Shown: piece by piece, positions 20,001 to 29,378 of the stretch
How the letters are laid out: each line of letters starts with the position of its first letter
Numbering within the stretch: position 1 is the first letter of the stretch
Assembly (NCBI GenBank): GCA_031272485.1
Contig: JAISTV010000015.1
Coordinates: 1-64,000 of the forward strand
Length of the DNA: 64,000 nt
Direction of reading: 5' to 3'
Source: Eubacteriales Family XIII. Incertae Sedis bacterium
GTDB taxonomy: Bacteria > Bacillota > Clostridia > Peptostreptococcales > Anaerovoracaceae
Notes under the pieces: generated by a model
What the model saw: only the letters and a program-made list of their open reading frames with translations
What the model was told of the DNA's origin: nothing
Databases searched by the model: none
Translations under genes and position numbers: made by a program

Positions 20001-23000
20001 CTACACGATGGTCAGCGGGCCCCAGTTGTTGGTCTTGAACGCTCTGGCCGTTATGGTGCTTCCGGCCGGGATGGTCTCGCCATTATACACCTTGGCCGCC
20101 GGGTTCGCGCCCGCCTGTCCGGGTATGGCGCCGTTCGCGCCGAGCGGATCCGTGCCGTCCAGCGTGTAGTAAATCACCGTGCCCGCGTTCGGGTTAACCA
20201 GCGTCGTGCCGCCGTCCTTGGGTACCACCACCGGTGCGCTCAGCGTATGGGCCATGCCGTACTTGAGCCACATCTCGAGGCTGTACTGTACGCGGTCCGG
20301 TACCTGTGCCAGCACCTGCTTATTCTTGGCTTCCCACTCGGTTACTATGGTGGGCCGCACGCTCTGGAAGGCCGCATCGAGACGGTAGCTCACAGCAAGC
20401 CTGGCCTGCTCCTCGGAGAGAACCTTGGTGACACTGTCCACGGAGAGCGGTGCGCCCGTCGCGCCGCGCCAGTCGCCGCCGGCCGGCCCGATCATTTCGA
20501 GCACGCGGTCTTTTACGAGCGTCTTGAACTCGAGGTTGCCCGCGGTGGCCAAGGTAGTACTGTCACCGGAGAAGGCCCCGAACATGCCGGCCGGCCCTCT
20601 TCTGGACACCGCATTGCTTACCCACTTGTAACGGTAGGTGCCGCCGCCGCCGGACAGGCTGTGCCCGGCCTTATCGGTGTACCCTGCGTTAAAGAAGGCG
20701 CCATCCGAGTCATTGATGTTAAACATCATCTTCATGCCGCCGGAGCCCACGGAGTTCTGAACCACGCCGTTCATCTCGTTCTCCGTGTCTATGAACATGA
20801 AGAGAATCTGGTTGCGGATGAGGCTATCCACGTCCACATACTGCTTGAACGCCTGGAAGTCCTTGGCCGTAACGGTGGCCTTTATGGTTTTCCAAACCGC
20901 CGCATCGCCGTCGCCCGCCTCCACGATGCCCGTTGCAAAGGAAGCAGAATCCTGGAAGGTGACCTTGGTAAACTCGTCGCTGTCTATGCCGGTGTACGGC
21001 TCAAACGTCTGCGGGCCGAAGTCCTCGCGCATGGTCTTTATGCCCATGTACTTGCCGTTATAGAAGTAGTGCACGTACTGGACGTGGGAGTCGAATATGC
21101 CGGAGAGAGCCGCCAGGCGGCGCACTGCCGTCTCATCGTAGCGCAGGTAACCCAGCCGGTAGACATCCCGCGAGGGGCCGTCCTGGCCTTCGTGCAGCTC
21201 GAGCTTCTTGTACTCGCCGGTGAGCGCCCACGGCTCGCCCGGGAGGGACTCGAAGAACTCGTACTTGGCCTTGCCGGCGCCGTAGTCCTTCTTGAAGCGG
21301 ATGGCTATCCCGGAGTTCCACTGCCTTATGCTTTCCTGGCCGAAACGCTTGACGCCCACAGGGCTGTAGAAGGTCTGATCCGTGCCCGTTCCGCCTACCG
21401 GAATGTACTCGAAGTAGCCCTGAACATAGTCGGAGCCTACCACATGCGAGATTTCCTTTACGTCACTCGAAACGGAGAGAATGGGCAGATCCGCAAGCGC
21501 GGCAGCATACTGTTGGCTGTTGATTATGGTGTCCTTATTGATCCACGCCATGTGCGCGGTATCCTTGACCTCATTCACTAAGTTGTTCTGCAGCACGTAG
21601 GTATTGGCCGTGGTCACGCTCGTGCCGTCCGCCGTTACGGCTACCGCCCGCACCACGCAGGTGGTGGTAATGGGTATGGCATTCGTGTAGGTCAAGCCGT
21701 TCGTGGCCGTAGGCGTGGAACCGTCCAGCGTATAGCGGATGCTGGCGCCCTGCGGGCCGGTCATGGTCAGCGGGAAGCCGGTGGCATACACGCCGCGCGA
21801 ATGGCTGAAGGAAATATCCAGCAGGATGGGCGCGTTGTTGTTCGTATAGCCGTAGCTCTCCGATTCCATAGTGTAAATATCCGCCGAGGCGTCCGGCTTT
21901 CTGGCCGCCGTCTGGTTATAGGGCGTCTCGGAGTACTTAAAGCTGTCTATAACGCGCACCACCGTAGAGGAAGAGGCGCTTGCCTGCTGCGTGAGGAAGA
22001 CCTCCGCCGACTTCTTGAAGTCGAAGCTCAGGTGATCCTTTCCGGCAGCGGTATTGCCGTCCGCGGTCAGAACCGTGTAGCTGTTGGGCGCCAGGAGCAG
22101 CCCGCTGAAGTTGAACGTATCGCCCTTGGTGTTCGTATCGCGCCACAGGCGAATGGTATCGCCCAGAAGGACAAAGGAGCTGTTCGCGTTGTAAATCTCC
22201 ACCCAGTCTTCTTCGTTGCTCTTGGTGCCGGAGGTGGACAGCTCGTTAATGTATACGTTCGAGATCTGGTTCGCGTCGGTAATAATATTTCGGTAAATCC
22301 CGCCGCCCTCCAGCTCGTACTCTATGATGAGCTTGGGCGAATAGCTCGTCCCGCCGTAGTAGACGCTGCCTATGAACGCGTCGCCGTCAAGCATGAAGGC
22401 GAGCGGGTCGCCGGACTGCCAGCCGTAGAAGCGGGCCTCGTCTATGACGTCCGCCAGGTTAGGCGTCTGGACCTTGGAGAGCGAGGTGCGGAAGGACTGC
22501 GCCTGCCAGAGCACCGAACTCTTGGAATAGTTGCGGTTGCTAATGTCGTAGGCCTTGGTTGTGTACTGCGCCGCCTGCTTGCCGGCGCCGGGTACCTCGG
22601 AGCGGATGAGGATGTTCGACATGGCGCCCACCGGGCCGTCCGCATAGGTCGTAAACTCTATGTAGGCGTTGGTTATGGTCGCGTTCTCGGGAATGTATAC
22701 ATTCTGGAAGCGGAACGCGGCTATCTCCCAATACGCTTCTGCGTTACTGGCGGAATAGTAGCCGCCTATCTGCATGCTGTCGTTTATGGCTATCACGTGG
22801 GACGCCGCATACTCCTCGGAGTCATCGCGGTAATCCGTTATGCGATATTCCTTGCGGATGCTCGTATCCCAGACCCCGTTGTCCACCGGGCCGCCGCCGT
22901 AATGATACTTAATCACCAACCTGGCGGCATAGGCCGTCCCGCCGGCATAGACGGAGCCAATGAAATTGTTGCCGTCCAGCATGAAGGCGAGGGACCCGCC

Positions 23001-24344
23001 GCTCTGCCAGCCCGCCAGACGGTTTTCGTCTATTATGGACTGCAGGTTGGGCGTGCGCACCGTGGCGCGCGACGTGCGGAAACTCTCCGCCGTCCAGTCT
23101 ACGTACTTGCGTCCGTAGTTTCTGGCGGATATGTCGCCGGCCGTGGTCTTGTACTGCGCCGGATATCCGAGCTCGGTGCGGATGCGGATGTTGGACACCG
23201 CGCCCGCCGGGCCGTCCGCGTAGGTCGTAAACTCTATGTAGGCGTCGTCAATGGTGGCGTTGGCAGGCAGATTCACGTTCTCAAACCGGAACGCCGCGAT
23301 CTCCTTGTAGGGGTCGGTGAGCGTCCGGGAGTAGTAGCCGCCTATCTGCATGCTGTCTTCTATGGCGATGGCCTTGTTTACGCCGTACTCCTCAGAGTCG
23401 TTGTAGGAGCCGCCTACCGTCGCGTTGTATTCGCCGGTAGAGGTTATGTACGTAATGGACAGCTTGGGCGCGTAGGTGGCGCTGTAGTTCATGGAGCGGA
23501 CCACGAACGGATTGTCCGGGGTGTTGCCCACAATCTTGAAGACGTAGTCCGTCTTGCCCGGGCTGTTTGCAAGCTGGTCACGTACGAGCGCCGAGATGTC
23601 CGGCGTGGTGTAGGCAGAGCCCGCGGAGAGGACGGGCGTGTCAAAGGTGACAGCCTCCGTGCTCCAGGTGCGCGGGTTGTAGTAGGTGGCGACCGGGGCA
23701 CGCAGCGCGCCCAGGTTGCTGGTCTCGCGGTATACGGTCAGGTTCCCTGCGCGCGGTGCTGCGTCCCGCATGGTGAACTTCAGCTCGGCCGAAACGATAA
23801 ACGCGTCTGCAGGCAGCTGGACATCCGCGAAGCGCAGATAGCTGTCAAACAGAAGCGTCGCACTGTACTTACCGTTCAAGTACACGCCCGAGTTCACGGC
23901 GTCCAAATACGTAGCGTTGGCGAACGAGTCGTCCGTGGCCACGCCTATGGCATATTCCTTAGTGACCGTAAAGCCTTCCGGCGTAACGACGGCAGGCACG
24001 GGCTCCGGCTCCGGCTCTTCCGCCGGCGCCTCCACCACATCTACGTCTGTCACCACTACGTCTAAAGCTGTAGAATCCTCGTCAACAGCCGAATCCGAAG
24101 TAGCTGCCTCTCCCGGTGCAGCTATAGCATCCAGCTCTGCAATTTCATCCTCCGTAAGCGCTATGGCATCCGAAGTAACCACTTGATCGCCGTCAAGTAT
24201 TTCACTTGACAGTGCAGCCTCCGACGAAGTTTCATCCTCCGCCAGAATCCCCGTTGGCACAATAAGCATGATACTGAGTAAGCATACAATGAGGTATATG
24301 CCGATTTTTTGCGGCATACGCGCACGTTGAATAGAACCCACCAT
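20001..24344 (-). CDS. Secreted CotH-kinase-like protein with N-terminal DNRLRE-type (carbohydrate-binding-like) domains, lamin-tail domain and chitobiase C-terminal-like domains
   Basis: Signal peptide MVGSIQRARMPQKIGIYLIVCLLSIMLIVPTGILA; repeats SYFYLPTFL-free DNRLRE pattern (LRFADVQLPADAFIVSAELKFTMRDA; NIRIRTELGYPAQY...); lamin-tail VYINELSTSGTKSNEEDWVEIYNANSSFVLLGDTIRLW; CotH-like LPILSVSSDVKEISHVVGSDYVQG...VGVKRFGQESIRQWNSGIAIRFKKDYG; ...GTVIYYTLDGTDP. Confidence 0.8.
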   Translation of the reverse strand: MVGSIQRARMPQKIGIYLIVCLLSIMLIVPTGILAEDETSSEAALSSEILDGDQVVTSDAIALTEDEIAELDAIAAPGEAATSDSAVDEDSTALDVVVTDVDVVEAPAEEPEPEPVPAVVTPEGFTVTKEYAIGVATDDSFANATYLDAVNSGVYLNGKYSATLLFDSYLRFADVQLPADAFIVSAELKFTMRDAAPRAGNLTVYRETSNLGALRAPVATYYNPRTWSTEAVTFDTPVLSAGSAYTTPDISALVRDQLANSPGKTDYVFKIVGNTPDNPFVVRSMNYSATYAPKLSITYITSTGEYNATVGGSYNDSEEYGVNKAIAIEDSMQIGGYYSRTLTDPYKEIAAFRFENVNLPANATIDDAYIEFTTYADGPAGAVSNIRIRTELGYPAQYKTTAGDISARNYGRKYVDWTAESFRTSRATVRTPNLQSIIDENRLAGWQSGGSLAFMLDGNNFIGSVYAGGTAYAARLVIKYHYGGGPVDNGVWDTSIRKEYRITDYRDDSEEYAASHVIAINDSMQIGGYYSASNAEAYWEIAAFRFQNVYIPENATITNAYIEFTTYADGPVGAMSNILIRSEVPGAGKQAAQYTTKAYDISNRNYSKSSVLWQAQSFRTSLSKVQTPNLADVIDEARFYGWQSGDPLAFMLDGDAFIGSVYYGGTSYSPKLIIEYELEGGGIYRNIITDANQISNVYINELSTSGTKSNEEDWVEIYNANSSFVLLGDTIRLWRDTNTKGDTFNFSGLLLAPNSYTVLTADGNTAAGKDHLSFDFKKSAEVFLTQQASASSSTVVRVIDSFKYSETPYNQTAARKPDASADIYTMESESYGYTNNNAPILLDISFSHSRGVYATGFPLTMTGPQGASIRYTLDGSTPTATNGLTYTNAIPITTTCVVRAVAVTADGTSVTTANTYVLQNNLVNEVKDTAHMAWINKDTIINSQQYAAALADLPILSVSSDVKEISHVVGSDYVQGYFEYIPVGGTGTDQTFYSPVGVKRFGQESIRQWNSGIAIRFKKDYGAGKAKYEFFESLPGEPWALTGEYKKLELHEGQDGPSRDVYRLGYLRYDETAVRRLAALSGIFDSHVQYVHYFYNGKYMGIKTMREDFGPQTFEPYTGIDSDEFTKVTFQDSASFATGIVEAGDGDAAVWKTIKATVTAKDFQAFKQYVDVDSLIRNQILFMFIDTENEMNGVVQNSVGSGGMKMMFNINDSDGAFFNAGYTDKAGHSLSGGGGTYRYKWVSNAVSRRGPAGMFGAFSGDSTTLATAGNLEFKTLVKDRVLEMIGPAGGDWRGATGAPLSVDSVTKVLSEEQARLAVSYRLDAAFQSVRPTIVTEWEAKNKQVLAQVPDRVQYSLEMWLKYGMAHTLSAPVVVPKDGGTTLVNPNAGTVIYYTLDGTDPLGANGAIPGQAGANPAAKVYNGETIPAGSTITARAFKTNNWGPLTIV

Positions 24345-24462
24345 GTTTAACACCTGGCCTTTCCCCGACACTACACTATTAATTTGTTCCACGTAGCCTG
24401 AAGCAAAAACTAAAATGCCCACAATTCACTTCAGGTTAAAAGAGCTCCCACTTATATACGGC

Positions 24463-24491
24463 AGAATACGATATCTTCGGTTTTTTGTCAA
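24463..24491 (-). promoter_or_regulatory. sigma-A-type promoter of the CotH-like gene (TTGACA-17-TATTCT)
   Basis: minus TTGACA (24491-24486), 17 nt, TATTCT (24468-24463); ~110-nt leader containing CCTGAAG/CTTCAGG inverted repeat (24397-24435). Confidence 0.6.
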
Positions 24492-24508
24492 GTATTGGCC
24501 CGGGAGGG

Positions 24509-25744
24509 CTAATCCTCCTGGCTGTAGGTCGCGAGGAAGGATTTCAGATGCTGCCCCATGGCGGTAAGCTCGGCCGCTTCCGGCAGGTACACTATGCGGA
24601 AGTGGTCCGGCGTGGGCCAGTTGAAGCCCTTACCCTGCGTGAGCAGCACGTGGTGCTCGTTGAGGAAGTCCAGCACGAATTTTTCGTCGCTGGTTATATG
24701 GAACTTCTCCGCGTCGATTTTCGGGAACATGTAGAACGCCGCCTTGGGGCGCACCACGGAAAGCCCGGGGATCTCATCTATGGCCTTGCAGATGGCTTCT
24801 CTCTGTTCGTAGATGCGGCCGCCCGGCACCGTATACTGCTTACAGTTATACGGGTCGGCGAGGCCCGCTTCTATGACCGACTGCGCAGGCACATTGGCGC
24901 AAAGGCGCATGGAGGCCAGCATATGCACGCCTTCTATGTAGCTCTTCGCAGAGGACTTGTCGCCGGAGAGGCACATCCACCCGCAGCGGAAGCCCGGGAT
25001 CATGTGGCTCTTGGACAGGCCGTTAAACGTGATGACCGGCAGGTCCGGCGCGAGCGCCGCCGCGGAGTAATGCGGCAGGTCGTCCATGACCAAGCGGTCG
25101 TAGATTTCGTCGGAAAAAACGAGGAGGTTGTTTTCGCGCGCCACCTCGAGGATATCCAAGAGCACCTGTTTGGAGTAGTTGGCGCCCGTGGGATTGTTCG
25201 GGTTTATGATGACTATGGCCTTGGTGCGCGGGCCGACCTTCTTCTTTATGTCGTCCAGGTCCGGGTTCCACTCCGCCTGCTCGTCGCACACGTAGTGCAC
25301 CACCTTGGCGCCGGAAAGACGCGAGACGGAAGTCCACAGCGGATAGTCCGGCATGGGGATGAGAATCTCGTCGCCGTCTTCTATGAGGGCCTGCACCGCC
25401 ACGCTGATCATCTCGGAAACGCCGTTTCCGGTGTAGATGTCCTCGTAGGCGAGGTTCGGTATGCCCTTGCTCTCTTCGTATTTGCGGATGGCCTCTATGG
25501 CCCCGGGAATGCCGCGCGAATCCGAGTACGCCTCGGCGCTCAGCATGCTGCTCGTCATGGCGTCTATAATCGCCTGCGGTGCGCGGAAGCCGAACGCCGG
25601 GGGATTGCCCGTGTTCAGCGCGAGAATCTTTATGCCCTCCCGCGCCATTTTGGACGCCTTATCGGCTATGGGCCCTCTGAGCTCATAGCTGATGCGGTCC
25701 AGCTTGTTCGATTTCCGAATCTCCCCACGTTTTTCCCCGGTCAT
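24509..25744 (-). CDS. PLP-dependent aminotransferase class I (AlaA-like)
   Basis: NTGNPPAFGF..., NPNNPTGANYSKQVL, FNGLSKSHMIPGFRCGWM typical of class I aminotransferases. Confidence 0.85.
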   Translation of the reverse strand: MTGEKRGEIRKSNKLDRISYELRGPIADKASKMAREGIKILALNTGNPPAFGFRAPQAIIDAMTSSMLSAEAYSDSRGIPGAIEAIRKYEESKGIPNLAYEDIYTGNGVSEMISVAVQALIEDGDEILIPMPDYPLWTSVSRLSGAKVVHYVCDEQAEWNPDLDDIKKKVGPRTKAIVIINPNNPTGANYSKQVLLDILEVARENNLLVFSDEIYDRLVMDDLPHYSAAALAPDLPVITFNGLSKSHMIPGFRCGWMCLSGDKSSAKSYIEGVHMLASMRLCANVPAQSVIEAGLADPYNCKQYTVPGGRIYEQREAICKAIDEIPGLSVVRPKAAFYMFPKIDAEKFHITSDEKFVLDFLNEHHVLLTQGKGFNWPTPDHFRIVYLPEAAELTAMGQHLKSFLATYSQED

Positions 25745-25862
25745 AATCTCCTCGCTTGTCTCATAACTCAGCTGAATTTATATACCCTAACATTCTATCG
25801 ATTTATCGGAAAATTGCAATAACTTGCGTATTACTTTTTGCTGGAAATCACAGCGAATAGTA

Positions 25863-25893
25863 CTGGATTGCCGGAACGAGTCCGGCAATGACG
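25863..25893. repeat. Short form of the palindromic repeat at 912-990
   Basis: CTGGATTGCCGGAACGAGTCCGGCAATGACG. Confidence 0.65.
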
Positions 25894-25936
25894 GTCGGCA
25901 TTACGCGAACGCGCGCGTCGGGCACATACGAAAAGA

Positions 25937-25956
25937 CCTCGCGACGCGGTGCGAGG
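25937..25956 (-). terminator. Candidate terminator after the rsgI-like gene
   Basis: minus GGGCCTCGC-ACCGCGTC-GCGAGGTCTTTTCG. Confidence 0.6.
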
Positions 25957-25990
25957 CCCTTTCCTTTCCAACTCCTATCCCAAAAGGCCG

Positions 25991-26740
25991 TTATACGATG
26001 ATTACGGGATCCTCCATGGAGACTTCTCCCTGGTCCAGCGCGGAGAGGTGCCCGGTGTTGAGCTTGAGCGCCTCCTCAAACGTGAGACCGCTGGTCTCCC
26101 GCGCCACACGCTGTGCCAGTTTGTACTTGCGCGGCGTTATCCCCAGTAGCAGCGCTTCTGTCTCTTCTTCCGGGGTGCAGATAAGAACCTGCACTTCTAC
26201 TCCCTTATCTCCCAGAAGCTTGGAGCCGGCGACCTCCTGAATGTAGGCCAGTGTGTCCGGATCCTCCGTAACGACCGTAAAAGTTATACTGTCATCCAAA
26301 TCGTAGCCTTGTGCCTCGGCCGTCTCTATGATGCTCGTAGCAACGGTCTGCACATCCCCCGATAAATCCGCCTCCTCGATGAGCGCTATGCCCTCTTCGT
26401 TCAGCGGGGCCACCCCCACGACTTGATTTATGCCGTTCACGGAAAACCGCAGACTCGGATTGATATCTACATACAGCGAATACGCGTCGCGATCCCAGGC
26501 GCCGGCCACCTGTATGGAGCCCAACAGGACCACAAAGCACGCGGCGGCGGCAGCGAATGCCTGCACGACATTGCGCCTGAAAGACCGGCTGCCTGGCCGG
26601 GTGGCCATCCCCCCCGACGGACCCACCCGGACAGTACTGCCGACCATATGAAAATCCTTGCGCGGAATGCGGCAGTAAACCCCATCCTGCGTCAGGACAA
26701 TCGACTTGTTTTTTTCCGTTTTAAGTACAATCCCGTTCAT
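25991..26740 (-). CDS. RsgI-family anti-sigma factor
   Basis: N-terminal RsgI_N-like MNGIVLKTEKNKSIVLTQDGVYCRIPRKD; single TM; YSLYVDINPSLRFSVNGINQVVGVAPLNEEG; adjacent to the SigI-like gene. Confidence 0.8.
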   Translation of the reverse strand: MNGIVLKTEKNKSIVLTQDGVYCRIPRKDFHMVGSTVRVGPSGGMATRPGSRSFRRNVVQAFAAAAACFVVLLGSIQVAGAWDRDAYSLYVDINPSLRFSVNGINQVVGVAPLNEEGIALIEEADLSGDVQTVATSIIETAEAQGYDLDDSITFTVVTEDPDTLAYIQEVAGSKLLGDKGVEVQVLICTPEEETEALLLGITPRKYKLAQRVARETSGLTFEEALKLNTGHLSALDQGEVSMEDPVIIV

Positions 26741-26744
26741 TCCT

Positions 26745-27473
26745 TTAACCGTTCCTCATCCTCGGAACATATTCCGATAAATATTGAAAATCTCCCCGCA
26801 CGATAATCAACATGGATATAACATAAATTCGCGAGCGCTCGACCTTTTTTCGGGGTATTTTCGTTCGCTCCGCTATTTTTCCCACCGGGTAGTATTTTTT
26901 CTTGAAAATGGTCTCCAGGATTTCCGCGTCGCCGCGCGCCATATCTATAATCCGCGCATAGTCCTGCCGCAGGGCCGCGTGCTTGGGCGAGTTCTTCACC
27001 AGCATTTCAAAACTTATGCCGTACTTATCCAACTGCGCGCTAAAGTCCTCAATCTCGTAGGCGAGCATCTCGCTGCGGGACTGCTGTTCGTGCTGCTTTA
27101 AGGACGCGCTGCGAATGGGGGCGGCCTCGTCGAAATCCTCGTTCTCCTCATCGAGGCTTACAGTCGCTTCGAAGTCTTTCCCGTTCCGTCTGAGCTCGTC
27201 GATAATACGGCGCTTGATGACCAGATCCGCGAATGGATAGAAGTGGCCTTTCCCCACACGATACGTCCTTATCGCCTCATAAAAAGCAAGCTGGGCGACA
27301 GAGAACATATTCTCCCGGGCATCCGCGGACGCGCCGGGCGCGTATCGATTCACGCGACTTAAAATGTAGGCCAGGTTGTCCTTGATCAGGTCGTTCGTTT
27401 TTTCATCCGATTGGGAGGCATCGAGGACATGTTGGTCAATGCTGCCAATCGGGTTTTCCTGTGTCGCTCCCAT
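26745..27473 (-). CDS. sigI: RNA polymerase sigma factor, SigI family
   Basis: MGATQENPIGSIDQHVLDASQSDEKTNDLIKDNLAYILSRVNRY...ENMFSVAQLAFYEAIRTYRVGKGHFYPFADLVIKRRIIDELRRNGK...PVGKIAERTKIPRKKVERSRIYVISMLIIVRGDF; start chosen at 27473. Confidence 0.85.
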   Translation of the reverse strand: MGATQENPIGSIDQHVLDASQSDEKTNDLIKDNLAYILSRVNRYAPGASADARENMFSVAQLAFYEAIRTYRVGKGHFYPFADLVIKRRIIDELRRNGKDFEATVSLDEENEDFDEAAPIRSASLKQHEQQSRSEMLAYEIEDFSAQLDKYGISFEMLVKNSPKHAALRQDYARIIDMARGDAEILETIFKKKYYPVGKIAERTKIPRKKVERSRIYVISMLIIVRGDFQYLSEYVPRMRNG

Positions 27474-27528
27474 ATGAAATATTTTACCCCGCTTGCCCTT
27501 TTTCATCAAGTTGGTTATCCTATTATGT

Positions 27529-28716
27529 ATGAAGGGAAGTAGAGTCGAAAACAGGGTTTTATTGAGCGGACGTGTCGCCGCGCTTGTGTTTTTTTTGGTC
27601 CTGTGTCTCGCCATGTCGGGGCTTGCGGGCTGTAAGTCCATACAAAATATCTCCGAAAAGCTCATAGGCGAGGGCCCCACAAAGGAAAACACCCTCAAGG
27701 ATATGAACGCCGTCGTGGATGCCGTAAACGAAGGCCTTCAAGACGGAAAAGAAGAAATCACACTGTTCGTGGCCGTCACAGAGGAGGAAATCAGCGCCAT
27801 TGGCACCTACATGAGCCCGTTTTGGGGGAAAGCCGCGCGCTACTCCATCCTCTCGACATACGACGAGGACGAGAAGAGCGGCGCGAAAATGAAGGTGCGC
27901 ATAGAGCTCGAGCAGTCCGTGAACTACTACGCGTACCAGGCGTACCTGGACCCGGAGTACCCCATGCCCGCGGAGCAGACGCAGGCCACCGAGCTGCTGG
28001 CGGCGCTCAAGGAGGCCATTACGGAAATCTACAGCGGGCAGGACATAAGCTCGGAGTTTGACCAGGTGCTGGCCGCGCACGACTGGCTGGTGAAGAACGT
28101 CAGCTACGGCGAGGACCTGCCGAGCGACTCGCCGCTGAACAGCGCGGCGGGCGCGCTCATAGACCGCGTGACCATGTGCCAGGGATACAGCGAGGCGCTG
28201 CAGCTCATCCTGCTGTGCGCCACGGACGTGCAGACGGACATCGTGGTGGGCAACGCCATGGACCGCGAGAACAACCAGTGGGTGGGCCACGCGTGGAACA
28301 TAATAAACATAGACGGTACGTGGATGCACGTGGACGCCACCTTCGACGATCCCCTCGGTTCGCCGGAAGGCCTCGCGAGCCACTACTATTTCGGGCAGAC
28401 GGACGAGGTCATGCGCAGCAACCACGAGTGGGCGGAAGGATACTGGCCGTCCGCCACGGAGACGGACTTCGCGTTCTACCGCCGGGCGGGGCTGTACGTG
28501 GACGGGCGCAGCGCCTTTGAGCTCACGGTCGACAGCCTGACCGAGCAGTGCGTAACCCACATAGAGCTGGCCGTAATCAACACGGAGCTCACCGAGGACC
28601 GCTTCCAGTTTGTCTACACGGACAATCCCAACGTGGAGACCCTCACCCGCAGCCTCACGGACGTGGCGGGCACCACCATCGTAAACATTACCCCGACTTA
28701 CACCTACTATTACTAA
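27529..28716 (+). CDS. Transglutaminase-like domain lipoprotein
   Basis: Lipobox LAGC; CQGYSEALQLILLCATDVQTDIVVG...HAWNIINIDGTWMHVDATFDDP, with Cys/His/Asp of the transglutaminase superfamily. Confidence 0.85.
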   Translation: MKGSRVENRVLLSGRVAALVFFLVLCLAMSGLAGCKSIQNISEKLIGEGPTKENTLKDMNAVVDAVNEGLQDGKEEITLFVAVTEEEISAIGTYMSPFWGKAARYSILSTYDEDEKSGAKMKVRIELEQSVNYYAYQAYLDPEYPMPAEQTQATELLAALKEAITEIYSGQDISSEFDQVLAAHDWLVKNVSYGEDLPSDSPLNSAAGALIDRVTMCQGYSEALQLILLCATDVQTDIVVGNAMDRENNQWVGHAWNIINIDGTWMHVDATFDDPLGSPEGLASHYYFGQTDEVMRSNHEWAEGYWPSATETDFAFYRRAGLYVDGRSAFELTVDSLTEQCVTHIELAVINTELTEDRFQFVYTDNPNVETLTRSLTDVAGTTIVNITPTYTYYY

Positions 28717-28743
28717 GCGCCGCATGCGGGAAGCGCGCGGCGC
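28717..28743. terminator. Candidate bidirectional terminator between convergent genes
   Basis: GCGCCGC...GCGGCGC followed by CTTGTTGCGTCTTTATT. Confidence 0.4.
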
Positions 28744-28783
28744 CTTGTTGCGTCTTTATTCGCTATGCGTAGGCGCGGCGGGT

Positions 28784-29377
28784 TTAATTGGCCGCCATGC
28801 CCTCCTGTAAAGCTTTTTTATTGACATCCACAAACTTTTCCTTGACGTTCTTCGCTATGATGCCGTCCCAGTCTATGCCGGCCAGGGCCGTGTCGCCCGC
28901 CTCGGACAGCGCGCGGATGGCGGCGCCCAGGAGGACTATGTTCTGCGTCTGCTTGTTTCCGAGCTTCTCGGCTATGGCGTTCGCGTCTATGATGCGCGTG
29001 CGCGCCTTGGCGGAAAGGTCCGCGAGAATGCCCTCTGGATACTTGGCCGCGCCCATGAGGATGGGCACCGAGGGAATCTCGTTGTCGTTGATTATGTAGC
29101 CGCCGCCGGGCTTGAGGAACTCGACCCAGCGCAGCGCCTCCATGACCTCGAAGCTGACGATTACGTCCGCCTCCCCCTTGCCCACTATGGGCGAGTAAAC
29201 CTTGTCTCCGTAACGGATCTGCGTGCTCACGTTTCCGCCGCGCTGCGACATGCCGTGAATCTCCGACATCTTCACATCGTAGCCCGCGGCCACCAGGCCC
29301 TCGGACAGAATCTTGCTCGCGAGGATGGTGCCCTGTCCGCCCACGCCGACCAATAAAATCGCTTTCGTGTTACTCAT
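28784..29377 (-). CDS. iorB: Indolepyruvate oxidoreductase subunit beta
   Basis: AILLVGVGGQGTILASKILSEGLVAAGYDVKMSEIHGMSQRGGNVSTQIRYG; next to iorA. Confidence 0.9.
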   Translation of the reverse strand: MSNTKAILLVGVGGQGTILASKILSEGLVAAGYDVKMSEIHGMSQRGGNVSTQIRYGDKVYSPIVGKGEADVIVSFEVMEALRWVEFLKPGGGYIINDNEIPSVPILMGAAKYPEGILADLSAKARTRIIDANAIAEKLGNKQTQNIVLLGAAIRALSEAGDTALAGIDWDGIIAKNVKEKFVDVNKKALQEGMAAN

Positions 29378-29378
29378 C

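Noticed and set aside
20247-24065. Long plus-strand ORFs (444 and 754 aa) opposite the CotH-like gene
   Set aside because: Antisense shadow ORFs with the same low-information composition; no RBS or domains.
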